In this document: piece after piece, positions 1 to 8,482 of the stretch
Layout: the number at the start of each line of letters is the position of its first letter
How positions within the stretch are numbered: position 1 is the stretch's first letter
Assembly: GCA_024235855.1 (NCBI GenBank)
Contig: JACKLN010000011.1
Coordinates: 1 to 64,000 of the forward strand
DNA length: 64,000 bases
From: Burkholderiaceae bacterium
GTDB lineage: Bacteria; Pseudomonadota; Gammaproteobacteria; Burkholderiales; Burkholderiaceae_C
Direction: 5' to 3'
Notes under the pieces: generated by a model
What the model saw: only the letters and a program-made list of their open reading frames with translations
Database searches by the model: none
What the model was told of the DNA's origin: nothing
Made by a program: the position numbers and the translations under genes

Positions 1-642
1 GGCGAGGTGCCGGTGCTGTTCGAGGCCCCGGTGGCCGCCGGGCTGCTGGGCGCCTATGTGCAGGCCACCTCCGGCGGTGCGCTGTACCGCAAGGCCAGCT
101 TCCTGCTCGACAGCGTGGGCACGCGCGTGCTGGCGCGCCATGTCGACATCGACGAAGACCCCTTCACGCCCAAGGGCAAGGCCAGTGCGCCGTTCGACGA
201 CGAGGGCGTGCGTGTGCAGGCGCGCCGCGTGGTCGACGCCGGCGTCGTGCAGTCCTACTTCCTGTCCAGCTATTCGGCACGCAAGCTGGGCCTGCGGACC
301 ACCGGGCACGCCGGCGGTGCGCAGAACCTGCGCCTGAGCAGCCGCCGAACGAAGCGTGGCGACGACCTCGAGGCCATGCTGCGCAAGCTGCACCGCGGCC
401 TGTTCGTCACCGAGCTGATGGGGCAGGGCGTGAACTACGTGACGGGCGACTACTCCCGCGGTGCGGCCGGCTACTGGGTCGAGGACGGCCGCATCGCCTT
501 CCCGGTGGAAGAGGTGACGATCGCCGGCAACCTGAAGACGATGCTCGGCGACATCGCGGCGGTGGGCGCCGACGCCTACACCCTGGGCGGCAAGACCACG
601 GGCAGTGTGCTGATCGCGCGCATGAAGCTGGCCGGCGCCTGA
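1..642 (+). CDS. pmbA: PmbA/TldE metalloprotease, C-terminal part
   Basis: The reading frame is open from the window edge, so the N-terminus is missing and 213 residues are visible. They match the C-terminal domain of PmbA (TldE), the partner of TldD in a cytoplasmic protease that processes modified peptides and antitoxins. Typical family stretches are the 'LLDSVG' region, the glycine-rich 'TGHAGGAQN' segment and the 'GVNYVTGDYSRGAAGYWVEDG' block near the end. PmbA itself lacks the HExxxH zinc motif of TldD, so absence of that motif here is expected. The following gene lies 153 bp away and appears to be a separate unit. Confidence 0.9.
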   Translation, partial: GEVPVLFEAPVAAGLLGAYVQATSGGALYRKASFLLDSVGTRVLARHVDIDEDPFTPKGKASAPFDDEGVRVQARRVVDAGVVQSYFLSSYSARKLGLRTTGHAGGAQNLRLSSRRTKRGDDLEAMLRKLHRGLFVTELMGQGVNYVTGDYSRGAAGYWVEDGRIAFPVEEVTIAGNLKTMLGDIAAVGADAYTLGGKTTGSVLIARMKLAGA

Positions 643-795
643 GACCGATGGCGCACCGAGGCTGACGCGGCGCTGACAGCAGTCGGCCGGCCCTACGTGA
701 TTCTGCGAAGGGGTAAACCCCGCGGCCCGTGGCCGGAGGGGGTTTCTAGAATTTCGCGTCCGATCCTTATCACCCCTCAGAGCAGGAGATCGTCC

Positions 796-1875
796 ATGGA
801 ACGTCGCAAATTTATCCACGGCGCCGGCATCGCCGGCGTGCTGGCCGCCGGTGCCGCGCCTGCGGTGCACGCCCAGCAGGCCATCCGCTGGCGCCTGGCG
901 TCGAGCTTCCCGAAGTCGCTCGACACCATCTACGGTGCCGCCGAGGACATGGCCAAGATCGTCACCGCAGCCACCGGTGGCAAGTTCCAGATCACGGTGG
1001 CGGCAGCCGGCGAACTGATGCCCGCCTTCGGCGTGGTCGACGGCGTGCAGGCCGCCACGGTCGAGATGGCGCACACCGCGCCCTACTACTTCTTCGGCAA
1101 GAACGAAGCCTTCGCGCTCGGCTGCGCGATCCCGTTCGGCATGAACCAGCGCCAGTTCACCGCCTGGTACCTGCAGGGCAACGGCGGCACGCTGATGCGC
1201 GAGTTCTACGCCGGCTACAACATCGTCAACTTCCTCGGCGGCAACACCGGCGCGCAGATGGGTGGCTGGTGGCGCCGTGAGATCAAGTCGCTGGCCGACG
1301 TGAAGGGCGCCAAGTTCCGCATCGGCGGCTTCGGCGGCAAGATCTTCGAGGCCATCGGTGGCGTGCCGCAGAACATCCCTGGCGGCGAGATCTACCAGTC
1401 GCTGGAGAAGGGCACGATCGACGCAGCCGAGTGGGTGGGCCCGTACGACGACGAGAAGCTGGGCTTCTACAAGGTGGCCCCGTTCTACGCCTACCCGGGC
1501 TGGTGGGAAGGTGGCCCGCAGCTGGACTTCTTCGTCAACAAGGCGGCCTACGACAAGCTGCCCGGTGAGTACAAGGCGATCCTGGAGTCGGCCTGCGTGA
1601 CCGCCGGCACCAACATGATGGCCAAGTACGACGCGCGCAACCCGGCGGCGCTGAAGCGCCTGGTCGGTGGCGGTGCCAAGCTGTTCCGCTTCCCGAAGGA
1701 CATGATGGACGCCGCCTTCAAGGCCGGCATGGACATCTACAGCGACCTGAGCAACTCGAACCCGGCCTGGAAGAAGATCTACGCCGACTTCTCCACCTAC
1801 CGTCGCGACGCGAACCTGTGGTTCCGTTTCACGGAAGCCGGCTTCGACGACTTCATGCAGCAGCAGCGCCTCTGA
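796..1875 (+). CDS. dctP: TRAP transporter solute-binding subunit (TakP/FcbT1-like)
   Basis: This is a 359-residue periplasmic binding protein of a TRAP transporter, delivering an organic acid to a DctQM membrane pair. The start was set at 796 because an AGGAGA ribosome-binding site (784-789) precedes it and translation then opens with a twin-arginine signal (RRKFIHG, residues 3-9; likely cleavage after Ala26). Aromatic-rich segments such as 'APYYFFGKNEAF' and 'AEWVGPYDDEKLGFY' are typical of the TakP/FcbT1 subgroup, known for 2-oxo acids, mannitol or chloroaromatics. The actual substrate cannot be read from sequence. It converges on dctM across a shared terminator, so subunit P is transcribed apart from QM. 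Confidence 0.92.
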   Translation: MERRKFIHGAGIAGVLAAGAAPAVHAQQAIRWRLASSFPKSLDTIYGAAEDMAKIVTAATGGKFQITVAAAGELMPAFGVVDGVQAATVEMAHTAPYYFFGKNEAFALGCAIPFGMNQRQFTAWYLQGNGGTLMREFYAGYNIVNFLGGNTGAQMGGWWRREIKSLADVKGAKFRIGGFGGKIFEAIGGVPQNIPGGEIYQSLEKGTIDAAEWVGPYDDEKLGFYKVAPFYAYPGWWEGGPQLDFFVNKAAYDKLPGEYKAILESACVTAGTNMMAKYDARNPAALKRLVGGGAKLFRFPKDMMDAAFKAGMDIYSDLSNSNPAWKKIYADFSTYRRDANLWFRFTEAGFDDFMQQQRL

Positions 1876-1894
1876 TCGGTCTGCCGCCACAAAC

Positions 1895-1921
1895 AAAAAC
1901 CCCGCCTTGGCGGGGTTTTTT
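1895..1921. terminator. bidirectional rho-independent terminator
   Basis: A CCCCGCC / GGCGGGG stem (1900-1906 with 1909-1915) has an A run on its left and a T run on its right. It can therefore stop transcription from dctP on the plus strand and from dctM on the minus strand. It sits between the two convergent genes. Confidence 0.85.
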
Positions 1922-1978
1922 CTTGGCCGGTCGCCGGGACCGGTCGGCAGGCCCGCACGGGGCCTGCCGGGCGACACA

Positions 1979-3736
1979 TCACTTCTTCTTCTCTTCGTCG
2001 GCCTTGAGCGCGTCGAGCATGGCCTTCATCGGGTCCTCCTCGTCCGCGGCGGAGGCGGCGCTGTCGGACTCGCGGGCCTCCATCGCGGCGCGGCCCTGGT
2101 CGCGCAGTTCCTGCAGTGCGTCCTCGACGTTGATCTGCGGCCCCTTGTCGAGGTGGCCGGTCACGAGGTGCGGGTTGGTCAGCACCACGGCCACCATGAT
2201 GACCTGCAGCACGATGAAGGCGATCGAGCCCTTGTAGATCTGCGCCGTGGTCACGGCCGGGATGCGCCGGCCGGTGATGCGGTCGTCGTAGTCCTTGTTC
2301 GCGGCCACGCTGCGCAGGTAGAACAGCGCGAAACCGAACGGCGGCGTGAGGAAGCTGGTCTGCATGTTCATCGCGAGGATGACGCCGAACCAGATCAGGT
2401 CGATGCCCATCTTCTCGGCCACCGGCGCCAGGATCGGGATCACGATGAAGGCGATCTCGAAGAAGTCGATGAACATGCCCAGCACGAAGACCAGCAGGTT
2501 CACGATGATCAGGAAGCCGATCTGGCCGCCGGGCAGCTTGTCGAAAAGGTGCTCGACCCAGATGTGGCCGTCGGCGGCGTTGAACGTGAAACTGAAGACC
2601 GTCGAGCCGATCAGGATGAACAGCACGAAGGTCGACAGCCGCGCCGTGTTGTCCAGCGCCTGGTTCAGCAGCTTCAGGCTCAGCTTGCGCCGGCCGATGG
2701 CCATGATCAGTGCGCCCAGCGCCCCCATGGCGCCGCCTTCGGTGGGCGTGGCCACGCCCAGGAAGATCGTGCCCAGCACCAGGAAGATCAGCACCAGCGG
2801 CGGGATCAGCACGAAGGTCACGCGTTCGGCCAGCTTGGACAGCAGGCCCAGGCGCAGCACGCGGTTGAGGATGGCCAGGCCCAGGGCGAGGAACGAGGAC
2901 ACCGTCATCGACATGATGAAGATCTCGTCGCCCGGGGCCGGGATGGAGCGCTCCAGCCACGGGTTCATGATGCTCTCGTGCACGCTGGCCCAGCCGAAGC
3001 CGGCGGCGGCGCACAGCACCAGCAGGGCCACCAGCGACACATGGCCGCTGGCGCCGCTGTCCTCGCGGTAGATGCGGGCCTCCGGCGGCAACGGTGGCAC
3101 CCACTTGGGTTTCACCAGCGCCACGACGACGATGAAGGCGAGGTAGCAGCCCACCAGCATCAGCCCCGGGATCAGGGCACCGGCGTACATGTCGCCCACC
3201 GAACGGCCGAGCTGGTCGGCCAGCACGATCAGCACCAGCGACGGCGGGATGGCCTGCGCCAGCGTGCCCGACGCGGTGATGGTGCCGGTGGCGATGGTGC
3301 GGTTGTAGCCGTAGCGCAGCATGATGGGCAGCGAGATCAGGCCCATCGAGATCACCGCGGCGGCGACCACGCCCGTCGTCGCCGCCAGCAGCGCGCCCAC
3401 CAGTACCACGGCCACCGCCAAGCCCCCGCGCACCGGGCCGAAGACCTGCCCGACGGTCTCGAGCAGGTCTTCGGCCATGCCGGATCGTTCGAGGATGATC
3501 CCCATGAAGGTGAAGAACGGGATCGCCAGCAGCGTGTCGTTCTTCATGATGCCGAACACCCGCAGCGGCAGGGCACCGAACAGGTTGTCGGGGAACAGGC
3601 CCAGCTCCATGCCGATGAAGCCGAACAGCAGGCCCGTGGCCGCGAGACCGAAGGCCACCGGGATGCCGGTGAGCAGGAAGAACAGCAGCCCCGCGAACAT
3701 CAGCGGGACGAAGTTCTGGGTCACGAACTCGATCAT
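1979..3736 (-). CDS. dctM: TRAP transporter large permease DctM
   Basis: The 585-residue product is the large membrane subunit of a TRAP transporter, carrying the ion-coupled transport path. Its start, 'MIEFVTQNFVPLMFAGLLFF', and later 'AATGLLFGFIGMEL' and 'PPSLVLIVLADQLGRSVGDMY' fit DctM. It is much longer than the common 425-residue form, because of a hydrophilic insert near residues 205-245 and a charged C-terminal tail ending in a lysine run. Such long forms are usual in the mannitol/chloroaromatic (FcbT3) subgroup. The start codon overlaps the dctQ stop as ATGA, which indicates translational coupling. Confidence 0.92.
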   Translation of the reverse strand: MIEFVTQNFVPLMFAGLLFFLLTGIPVAFGLAATGLLFGFIGMELGLFPDNLFGALPLRVFGIMKNDTLLAIPFFTFMGIILERSGMAEDLLETVGQVFGPVRGGLAVAVVLVGALLAATTGVVAAAVISMGLISLPIMLRYGYNRTIATGTITASGTLAQAIPPSLVLIVLADQLGRSVGDMYAGALIPGLMLVGCYLAFIVVVALVKPKWVPPLPPEARIYREDSGASGHVSLVALLVLCAAAGFGWASVHESIMNPWLERSIPAPGDEIFIMSMTVSSFLALGLAILNRVLRLGLLSKLAERVTFVLIPPLVLIFLVLGTIFLGVATPTEGGAMGALGALIMAIGRRKLSLKLLNQALDNTARLSTFVLFILIGSTVFSFTFNAADGHIWVEHLFDKLPGGQIGFLIIVNLLVFVLGMFIDFFEIAFIVIPILAPVAEKMGIDLIWFGVILAMNMQTSFLTPPFGFALFYLRSVAANKDYDDRITGRRIPAVTTAQIYKGSIAFIVLQVIMVAVVLTNPHLVTGHLDKGPQINVEDALQELRDQGRAAMEARESDSAASAADEEDPMKAMLDALKADEEKKK

Positions 3737-4338
3737 GGCTTGGCCTCCGGCGCAGCGGCGGCAGCCTTGGCGGCCATCTCCTCGGCGTATTCCTCGTCGG
3801 CGGTCTTCTCGTGGCCGAAGCTGAAGGGCTGGGGGATCGCGCCGGTGAGGAAGCCGATGCGCTTGATCAGTTCGGACAACGCCTGCAGCAGCAGCAGCGA
3901 GAAGCCCACCGGGATCAGCAGGATCACCGGCCAGCGGATCAGGCCGCCGGCGTTCTCGCTCATCTCACCGGAGACGTAGGCGCGCATGAAGAACGGCCAG
4001 GACAGGTCGATCAGGATGACGCACAGCGGGATCAGGAAGACCACGATGCCGATGGCGTCGATGATGGCATTGGCGCGCTTGGACAGGCGGGCGGCGATGA
4101 AGTCGATGCGCACGTGTCCGTTGTGCAGGAACACGTACGACGCGGCGAGCATGAACACCGCCGCGAACAGGTACCACTGGATCTCCAGGTAGGCGTTCGA
4201 GCCGATGTTGAACGCCTTGCGCATGATGGCGTTGCCGGCGCTGATGAGCACCGCCGCCAGCACCAGCCAGGTCGCGAACTTGCCGATCCAGCCGTTGACC
4301 GTATCGATCAACCGCGACAGCCTGAGCAGCAGGGACAT
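3733..4338 (-). CDS. dctQ: TRAP transporter small permease DctQ
   Basis: The 201-residue product has four predicted membrane segments and is the small membrane subunit that pairs with DctM. The start at 4338 (MSLLLRL) was chosen over an upstream in-frame one because a GGAGG box lies just before it. The family segment 'EIQWYLFAAVFMLAASYVFLHN' with 'HVRIDF' is clear. The tail is charged and alanine-rich. It is the first gene of the dctQM operon and overlaps dctM by 4 bp. Confidence 0.92.
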   Translation of the reverse strand: MSLLLRLSRLIDTVNGWIGKFATWLVLAAVLISAGNAIMRKAFNIGSNAYLEIQWYLFAAVFMLAASYVFLHNGHVRIDFIAARLSKRANAIIDAIGIVVFLIPLCVILIDLSWPFFMRAYVSGEMSENAGGLIRWPVILLIPVGFSLLLLQALSELIKRIGFLTGAIPQPFSFGHEKTADEEYAEEMAAKAAAAAPEAKP

Positions 4339-4430
4339 GGGGGAACCTCCGGGGGAACCCGGGATTCTAGGCAGCACCGGACGACCCTCGACGGGGCGTT
4401 ACCCGTACGTAGTTCCGCGCGCCACCCGAC

Positions 4431-4775
4431 TCAGGTGGCGGTGGCACCCATGTAGAGGCGCGTGCTGCGTGCGCCGGAGCGGCAGAAGGCCAGCACCGGC
4501 CGCGGCAGTTCGCGCAGCAACTCGCCGAAGGCGGCGATCTCCTGCGGCGACTGGTAGGCCCCGTTGACGGGCAGGAAGCGGTAGACCAGGCCCGCCGCTT
4601 CGGCGGCCGCGGCGATGGCGGCGTGCGTGGGCTGGTCCGTACCGCCCTCGAAGTCGGGGCGGTTGTTGATCACGCTGCGGAAGCCCGCCTGGGCCACGGC
4701 GGCCATGTCGGCGGCAGCAAGCTGTGGCGCCACGAACACGTCGTCGGCCACCGGGCGGATGGGCAGGGTGTGCAT
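4431..4775 (-). CDS. rhodanese/phosphatase-like protein (DUF442, TIGR01244 type)
   Basis: A small cytosolic protein of 114 residues with the fold of the beta-lactamase-hydrolase-like phosphatase / sulfurtransferase family (DUF442). The active-site loop is C98-R-S-G-A-R103-S, the CRxGxR pattern of rhodanese-like enzymes, preceded by the usual 'INNRPDFEG' segment. Members are linked to sulfide or persulfide metabolism, but no partner is present here. It lies 20 bp downstream of yqeY and may share its transcript. The substrate is unknown. Confidence 0.8.
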   Translation of the reverse strand: MHTLPIRPVADDVFVAPQLAAADMAAVAQAGFRSVINNRPDFEGGTDQPTHAAIAAAAEAAGLVYRFLPVNGAYQSPQEIAAFGELLRELPRPVLAFCRSGARSTRLYMGATAT

Positions 4776-4795
4776 GTTCGAGACCTCCTTGCGGG

Positions 4796-5242
4796 CTACT
4801 TGGCCAACGCCTGCTTGACCGCCGCCGACACCAGCGCCATCTCCGCCTGTCCTGCGAGGCGCGACTTGGCGGCGGCCATCACGCGGCCCATGTCGCCCGG
4901 TCCCGAGGCGCCGAGTTCGGCCACCAGGGCCTGGATCTCCGCGGCGATCTGCTCGGCCGACAGGCGCTGGGGCAGGTAGACCTCGAGCACGGTGATCTCG
5001 GCGGCTTCCTTGTCGGCCAGGTCGTCGCGGCCACCCTGGCGGAAGGCGGCGACCGAGTCCTTGCGCTGCTTGATCAGCTTGTCCACGACCCCCACCACGG
5101 CCGTGTCGTCGAGCTCGATGCGCTCGTCCACCTCACGCTGCTTCAGCGCCGCGAGCAGCATGCGGATCGTGGCCAGGCGCTCGCTGTCGCGGGCGCGCAT
5201 CGCGACCTTCATGTCATCCTGGATGCGCAGTTTCAGGCTCAT
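4796..5242 (-). CDS. yqeY: GatB/YqeY domain protein
   Basis: The 148-residue product is a free-standing YqeY domain, related to the tRNA-binding tail of the GatB amidotransferase subunit. The start at 5242 (MSLKLRIQDDMK) gives the standard family N-terminus, and the longer upstream frame has no support. Conserved segments are 'RDSERLATIRMLLAALKQREVDER' and 'LPQRLSAEQI'. The family role is not settled. It follows rpsU, as is common in Betaproteobacteria, but dnaG and rpoD do not follow here. Confidence 0.9.
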   Translation of the reverse strand: MSLKLRIQDDMKVAMRARDSERLATIRMLLAALKQREVDERIELDDTAVVGVVDKLIKQRKDSVAAFRQGGRDDLADKEAAEITVLEVYLPQRLSAEQIAAEIQALVAELGASGPGDMGRVMAAAKSRLAGQAEMALVSAAVKQALAK

Positions 5243-5289
5243 GGTGGATGGGACCGAGACGCCAGGGTCATGCCCGGCAGAATGACAAA

Positions 5290-5353
5290 GGCCCGCGCCG
5301 GACAACCGTGCGGGCCACGCTGCTGCGTCGGTGCTCCCAGGCCGGGAGCACCG
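5290..5353 (-). terminator. two hairpins downstream of rpsU
   Basis: Reading on the minus strand, a near-perfect 10-bp hairpin (5353-5329, loop AGGCC region) comes first. A second hairpin (GGCCCGC / GCGGGCC, 5316-5290) follows and is succeeded by TTTG. They lie between rpsU and yqeY and could terminate or attenuate the rpsU transcript, giving more S21 than YqeY. The T tract is short, so termination is only moderately supported. Confidence 0.5.
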
Positions 5354-5365
5354 GTCTGGCGGTGA

Positions 5366-5578
5366 TCAGTACAGCTTCTTGGGCAGCTGCATGCTGCGCA
5401 CGCGCTTGTAGTGACGCTTCACCGCCGCCGCCTTCTTGCGCTTGCGCTCGGACGTGGGCTTCTCGTAGAACTCGCGGGCGCGCAATTCGGTCAGCAGACC
5501 CATCTTCTCGATCGTGCGCTTGAAGCGGCGCAGGGCGACATCGAAGGGTTCGTTCTCTTTGACGCGGATGGTGGTCAT
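5366..5578 (-). CDS. rpsU: 30S ribosomal protein S21
   Basis: The 70-residue product begins 'MTTIRVKENEPFDVALRRFK' and ends in a lysine/arginine-rich tail, which is the full length and sequence type of S21, a small-subunit protein involved in mRNA start-site selection. The start at 5578 was chosen because it matches the family exactly; an extended upstream reading is non-conserved. A good promoter lies at 5631-5658. Confidence 0.97.
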   Translation of the reverse strand: MTTIRVKENEPFDVALRRFKRTIEKMGLLTELRAREFYEKPTSERKRKKAAAVKRHYKRVRSMQLPKKLY

Positions 5579-5962
5579 GCAGTGACGGCGGTACGCTAAA
5601 CGGTACTCTGGCGCTGGGAAAGTCCATGATTCTATACCGATGACGCGGCGGTTGGCAAACCTGGCCTCCGAACGCAGCGGGCGGCGGCGGGTTCGGACCA
5701 TTGGTCAGGCCCGATCGGACCGTCACCGGTCCACGCCGGTGCGCCCTTGCCTGCTCGTCGATCCACGGAACAGGGGGTGACCGCCGTCGCATTTCCGGCG
5801 TCCGTCACGTCTCGCCCATGCGGTACCCGGTTTAGGATCGAATCCACGACGAACTAGGGGATTCCGGCGGGGCATGGTGCCTGCAGGGTTGATCTGCCGA
5901 ACGTCGCGAACCAAGATGGCTCGGCGCCGGCAGGTCCGGCCCCGACAGACCTGCACCCACCC
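5579..5962. other. 384-bp gene-free region between divergent rpsU and PAS/GGDEF gene
   Basis: I see no convincing gene here; the open frames crossing it are arginine- and proline-rich shadows. Its rpsU-proximal side holds the rpsU promoter. I could not find a confident promoter or ribosome-binding site for the plus-strand gene starting at 5963. Confidence 0.6.
5631..5658 (-). promoter_or_regulatory. sigma-70 promoter of rpsU
   Basis: On the minus strand a TTGCCA -35 box (5658-5653) and a TATAGA -10 box (5636-5631) are spaced by 16 bp. This predicts a start near 5624 and a leader of about 45 nt before rpsU. Confidence 0.65.
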
Positions 5963-6958
5963 ATGTCCACCGTTCCGATCCAAGACACCGACACGCGGCA
6001 GATGTCGCCCCTGCTGGGGCGGCTGTGGGCCGTGGCCGGCGAGCGACTGGGCGGCCACGTCGTGGTGAAGGACGCCGCGTCCGGGCGGGTGCTCGAGGCC
6101 GATGTGCCGCTCGCCCGGATCTTGCGCCCGGACGGCCAGCCACTGGTGGGGGCCGTGGATGCCGACTGGTGCGACGCCGGCATGGTGGTGGCCTTGCGGG
6201 CGGCCGACCAAGCGGCCCTGGCGCGCGACGGCGTGCTCGCCAGTGAGCATCGCATCGAGACCGGTGGCGTTCGGCGTGACTTCCTGGTGCTTCGCTTGGC
6301 CGGGCGTCAGGATGGGCATCCCGTGCTGGCCAGCATCTGGATCGATCGCACGCCGCAGCGGCGGCAGGAACAGCAGCTGCGCCAGGCGCTCGACCAGATC
6401 GAGCAGCTGCAGCGGGCCAACGAAAGCCTGCGTCTGGAACTGAAGGACCAGGGGCTGCGCGACGCCGCCTCCGGCCTCTACACCCGCAGCCACTTCGAGG
6501 AGCAACTGCGCCGCGAGGTGGACCTGTCCACGCGGGAGCATCGCGAATTCGCACTGGTCTTCGTGGCCGTGGACCCGCTCTCGGGGCCGGGCGCGTCACA
6601 CGGGGACGCGGCGCGAGTCCGGGTGCTGGAAGCGCTGGGCCGGTTGCTGCGTGGCAACACGCGGGCCATGGACGCGTCCTGCCGCTACGACGAGGACCGC
6701 TTCGCCGTGCTGCTGTCCGGCGTCGGCCTGGCGACGGCGCATTCCCGCATGGAAGGCCTGCGCCGCCAGTGCGCCACGCAGATCGTCGTGCACGACGGCC
6801 AGGAACTCGGCTTCACCACCTCGATGGGCGTGGCCAGCTTTCCACACACGGCGCACTCGCAGGAAGACCTGGTGGCCGCCAGCGAGGCCGCGCTGGCCGA
6901 AGCCCGCCGGCGCGGCGGCAACCACGTCACGCTGGCGGCGATCCGCTTCGAGCCCTGA
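5963..6958 (+). CDS. PAS-like sensor with degenerate GGDEF domain
   Basis: The 331-residue cytosolic protein has a PAS-like N-terminal half (about 1-130), a short coiled coil rich in Gln, Arg and Leu (about 130-165) and a GGDEF-type domain (about 165-325). The signature that should read GGDEF is D243-E-D-R-F247, so both glycines and the glutamate are lost while the flanking 'RY...FAVLL' is kept. Loss of these residues normally abolishes diguanylate cyclase activity, so the protein is more likely a c-di-GMP, GTP or protein-interaction sensor. No membrane segment is seen. Partner and signal are unknown. Confidence 0.8.
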   Translation: MSTVPIQDTDTRQMSPLLGRLWAVAGERLGGHVVVKDAASGRVLEADVPLARILRPDGQPLVGAVDADWCDAGMVVALRAADQAALARDGVLASEHRIETGGVRRDFLVLRLAGRQDGHPVLASIWIDRTPQRRQEQQLRQALDQIEQLQRANESLRLELKDQGLRDAASGLYTRSHFEEQLRREVDLSTREHREFALVFVAVDPLSGPGASHGDAARVRVLEALGRLLRGNTRAMDASCRYDEDRFAVLLSGVGLATAHSRMEGLRRQCATQIVVHDGQELGFTTSMGVASFPHTAHSQEDLVAASEAALAEARRRGGNHVTLAAIRFEP

Positions 6959-6967
6959 CCGGCTGCT

Positions 6968-7797
6968 TCAAGCGAACACGCGCCAGAGCATCGTCGCGGC
7001 CAGCGCCATCAGCAGCAGCGCGAACAGCCTGCGCAGCGACTGCACGTCGATGCGGTGTGCGGTGCGCGCGCCCAGCGGCGCCATCAGCACGCTGGCCGCC
7101 GCGATGGTGAACAGCGCCGGCAGGTACAGGTAGCCCACGGCGCCGGGCAGGGCCGGCGGCAGCGACCAGCCGCCGATCACGTAGCCGGCAGTGGCCGACA
7201 GCGCGATCGGGAAGCCCAAGGCCGCGCTGGTGCCCACCGCATGGCGCAAGGGCACGTTGCACCAGAGCATGAAAGGCACCGACATGAAGGCGCCGCCGGC
7301 GCCCACCAGCCCGGAGACCAGGCCGATGGTGCCGCCGGCGCCCATCTGCCCGGCCCAGCCCGGCATCTGGCGGTGCGGCGCAGGCTTGCGGTCGCGCAGC
7401 ATCTGCAGCGCCGAGAAGCCGACGAAGACGGCGAACACGACCGCCAGCCCCTGGCCCTTGAGCAGCGCGAACACGCCAGCGCCCGACAGCAGCCCACCGA
7501 GCACGATGCCTGGCGCCAGCCCGCGCACCAGCGGCCAGCGCACCGCGCCATGGCGGTGGTGGGCGCGCAGGCTGGACAGCGACGTGAACAGGATCGTGGC
7601 CATCGACGTCGCGATGGCCATCTTCACCGCCAGCGCCGGTGGCACGCCCCGGGCGGAGACGATCAGCGTCAGGAAGGGCACCAGCAGCATGCCGCCGCCG
7701 ATGCCCAGCAGGCCCGCCAGGAAGCCCGCGCCCAGGCCCAGCGCCAGCAGTTCGACGATCAGCAGCGGGCCGATGCCGGAGACCAGGGGCGCGTCGA

Positions 7798-7801
<4 letters not shown>
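6968..7801 (-). CDS. TSUP (TauE/SafE) family permease
   Basis: The 277-residue inner-membrane protein has two homologous halves, each opening with a glycine motif (GLLGIGGGMLLVP and GLVGAGGAFMSVPF), as in the TSUP family that moves sulfite, sulfonates or other small anions. The start is a GTG at 7801 that overlaps the stop of the upstream EVE gene as GTGA, so the two are translationally coupled. Longer in-frame readings would run through the EVE gene. The transported anion is not predictable. Confidence 0.9.
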
Positions 7802-8262
<461 letters not shown>

Positions 8263-8285
8263 CGGATGGAAGGACCGGCAGGGGA

Positions 8286-8440
8286 GGGAAAGGTGTCCGC
8301 CGCGCACCTTGGGCCCGCACTCCTGAACCCTCAGGGAAGTTCAGGTGGGCGAGGTCAGCGAGGCTTCGGGTTCATCTGACGCGAGACGATCACACCAGCT
8401 TCACGATGTTCCAAGCCCTGGCTCAATGAGCATCGGTTCA
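8286..8440 (-). ncRNA. ssrS: probable 6S RNA (ends approximate)
   Basis: This 220-bp gap has no gene but carries several 6S RNA traits on the minus strand. A promoter lies at its upstream end. A short GAAGCCT element is shared with the E. coli molecule. A hairpin of CCTGAAC with GTTCAGG follows 'CA', comparable to CACCTTGAACC...GGTTCAAGG in E. coli 6S. The predicted length of about 155-175 nt is in the usual range. 6S RNA binds sigma-70 RNA polymerase in stationary phase. The identification is from remembered motifs and layout, not a covariance search. Confidence 0.65.
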
Positions 8441-8444
8441 AGGA

Positions 8445-8474
8445 AATATAAGACCCGCGCGAACGCGGCGGACA
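8445..8474 (-). promoter_or_regulatory. promoter of the probable 6S RNA
   Basis: On the minus strand TTGTCC lies about 19 bp before TATATT (8450-8445). The AT-rich -10 box stands out in this G+C-rich DNA. The predicted start is near 8439, matching the left edge of the proposed RNA. The -35 spacing is slightly long. Confidence 0.5.
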
Positions 8475-8482
8475 ACGCTAGT

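Noticed and set aside
1907..3979. A 690-codon open frame on the plus strand
   Set aside because: It is antisense to dctM and has a His/Asp/Gln-rich shadow composition.
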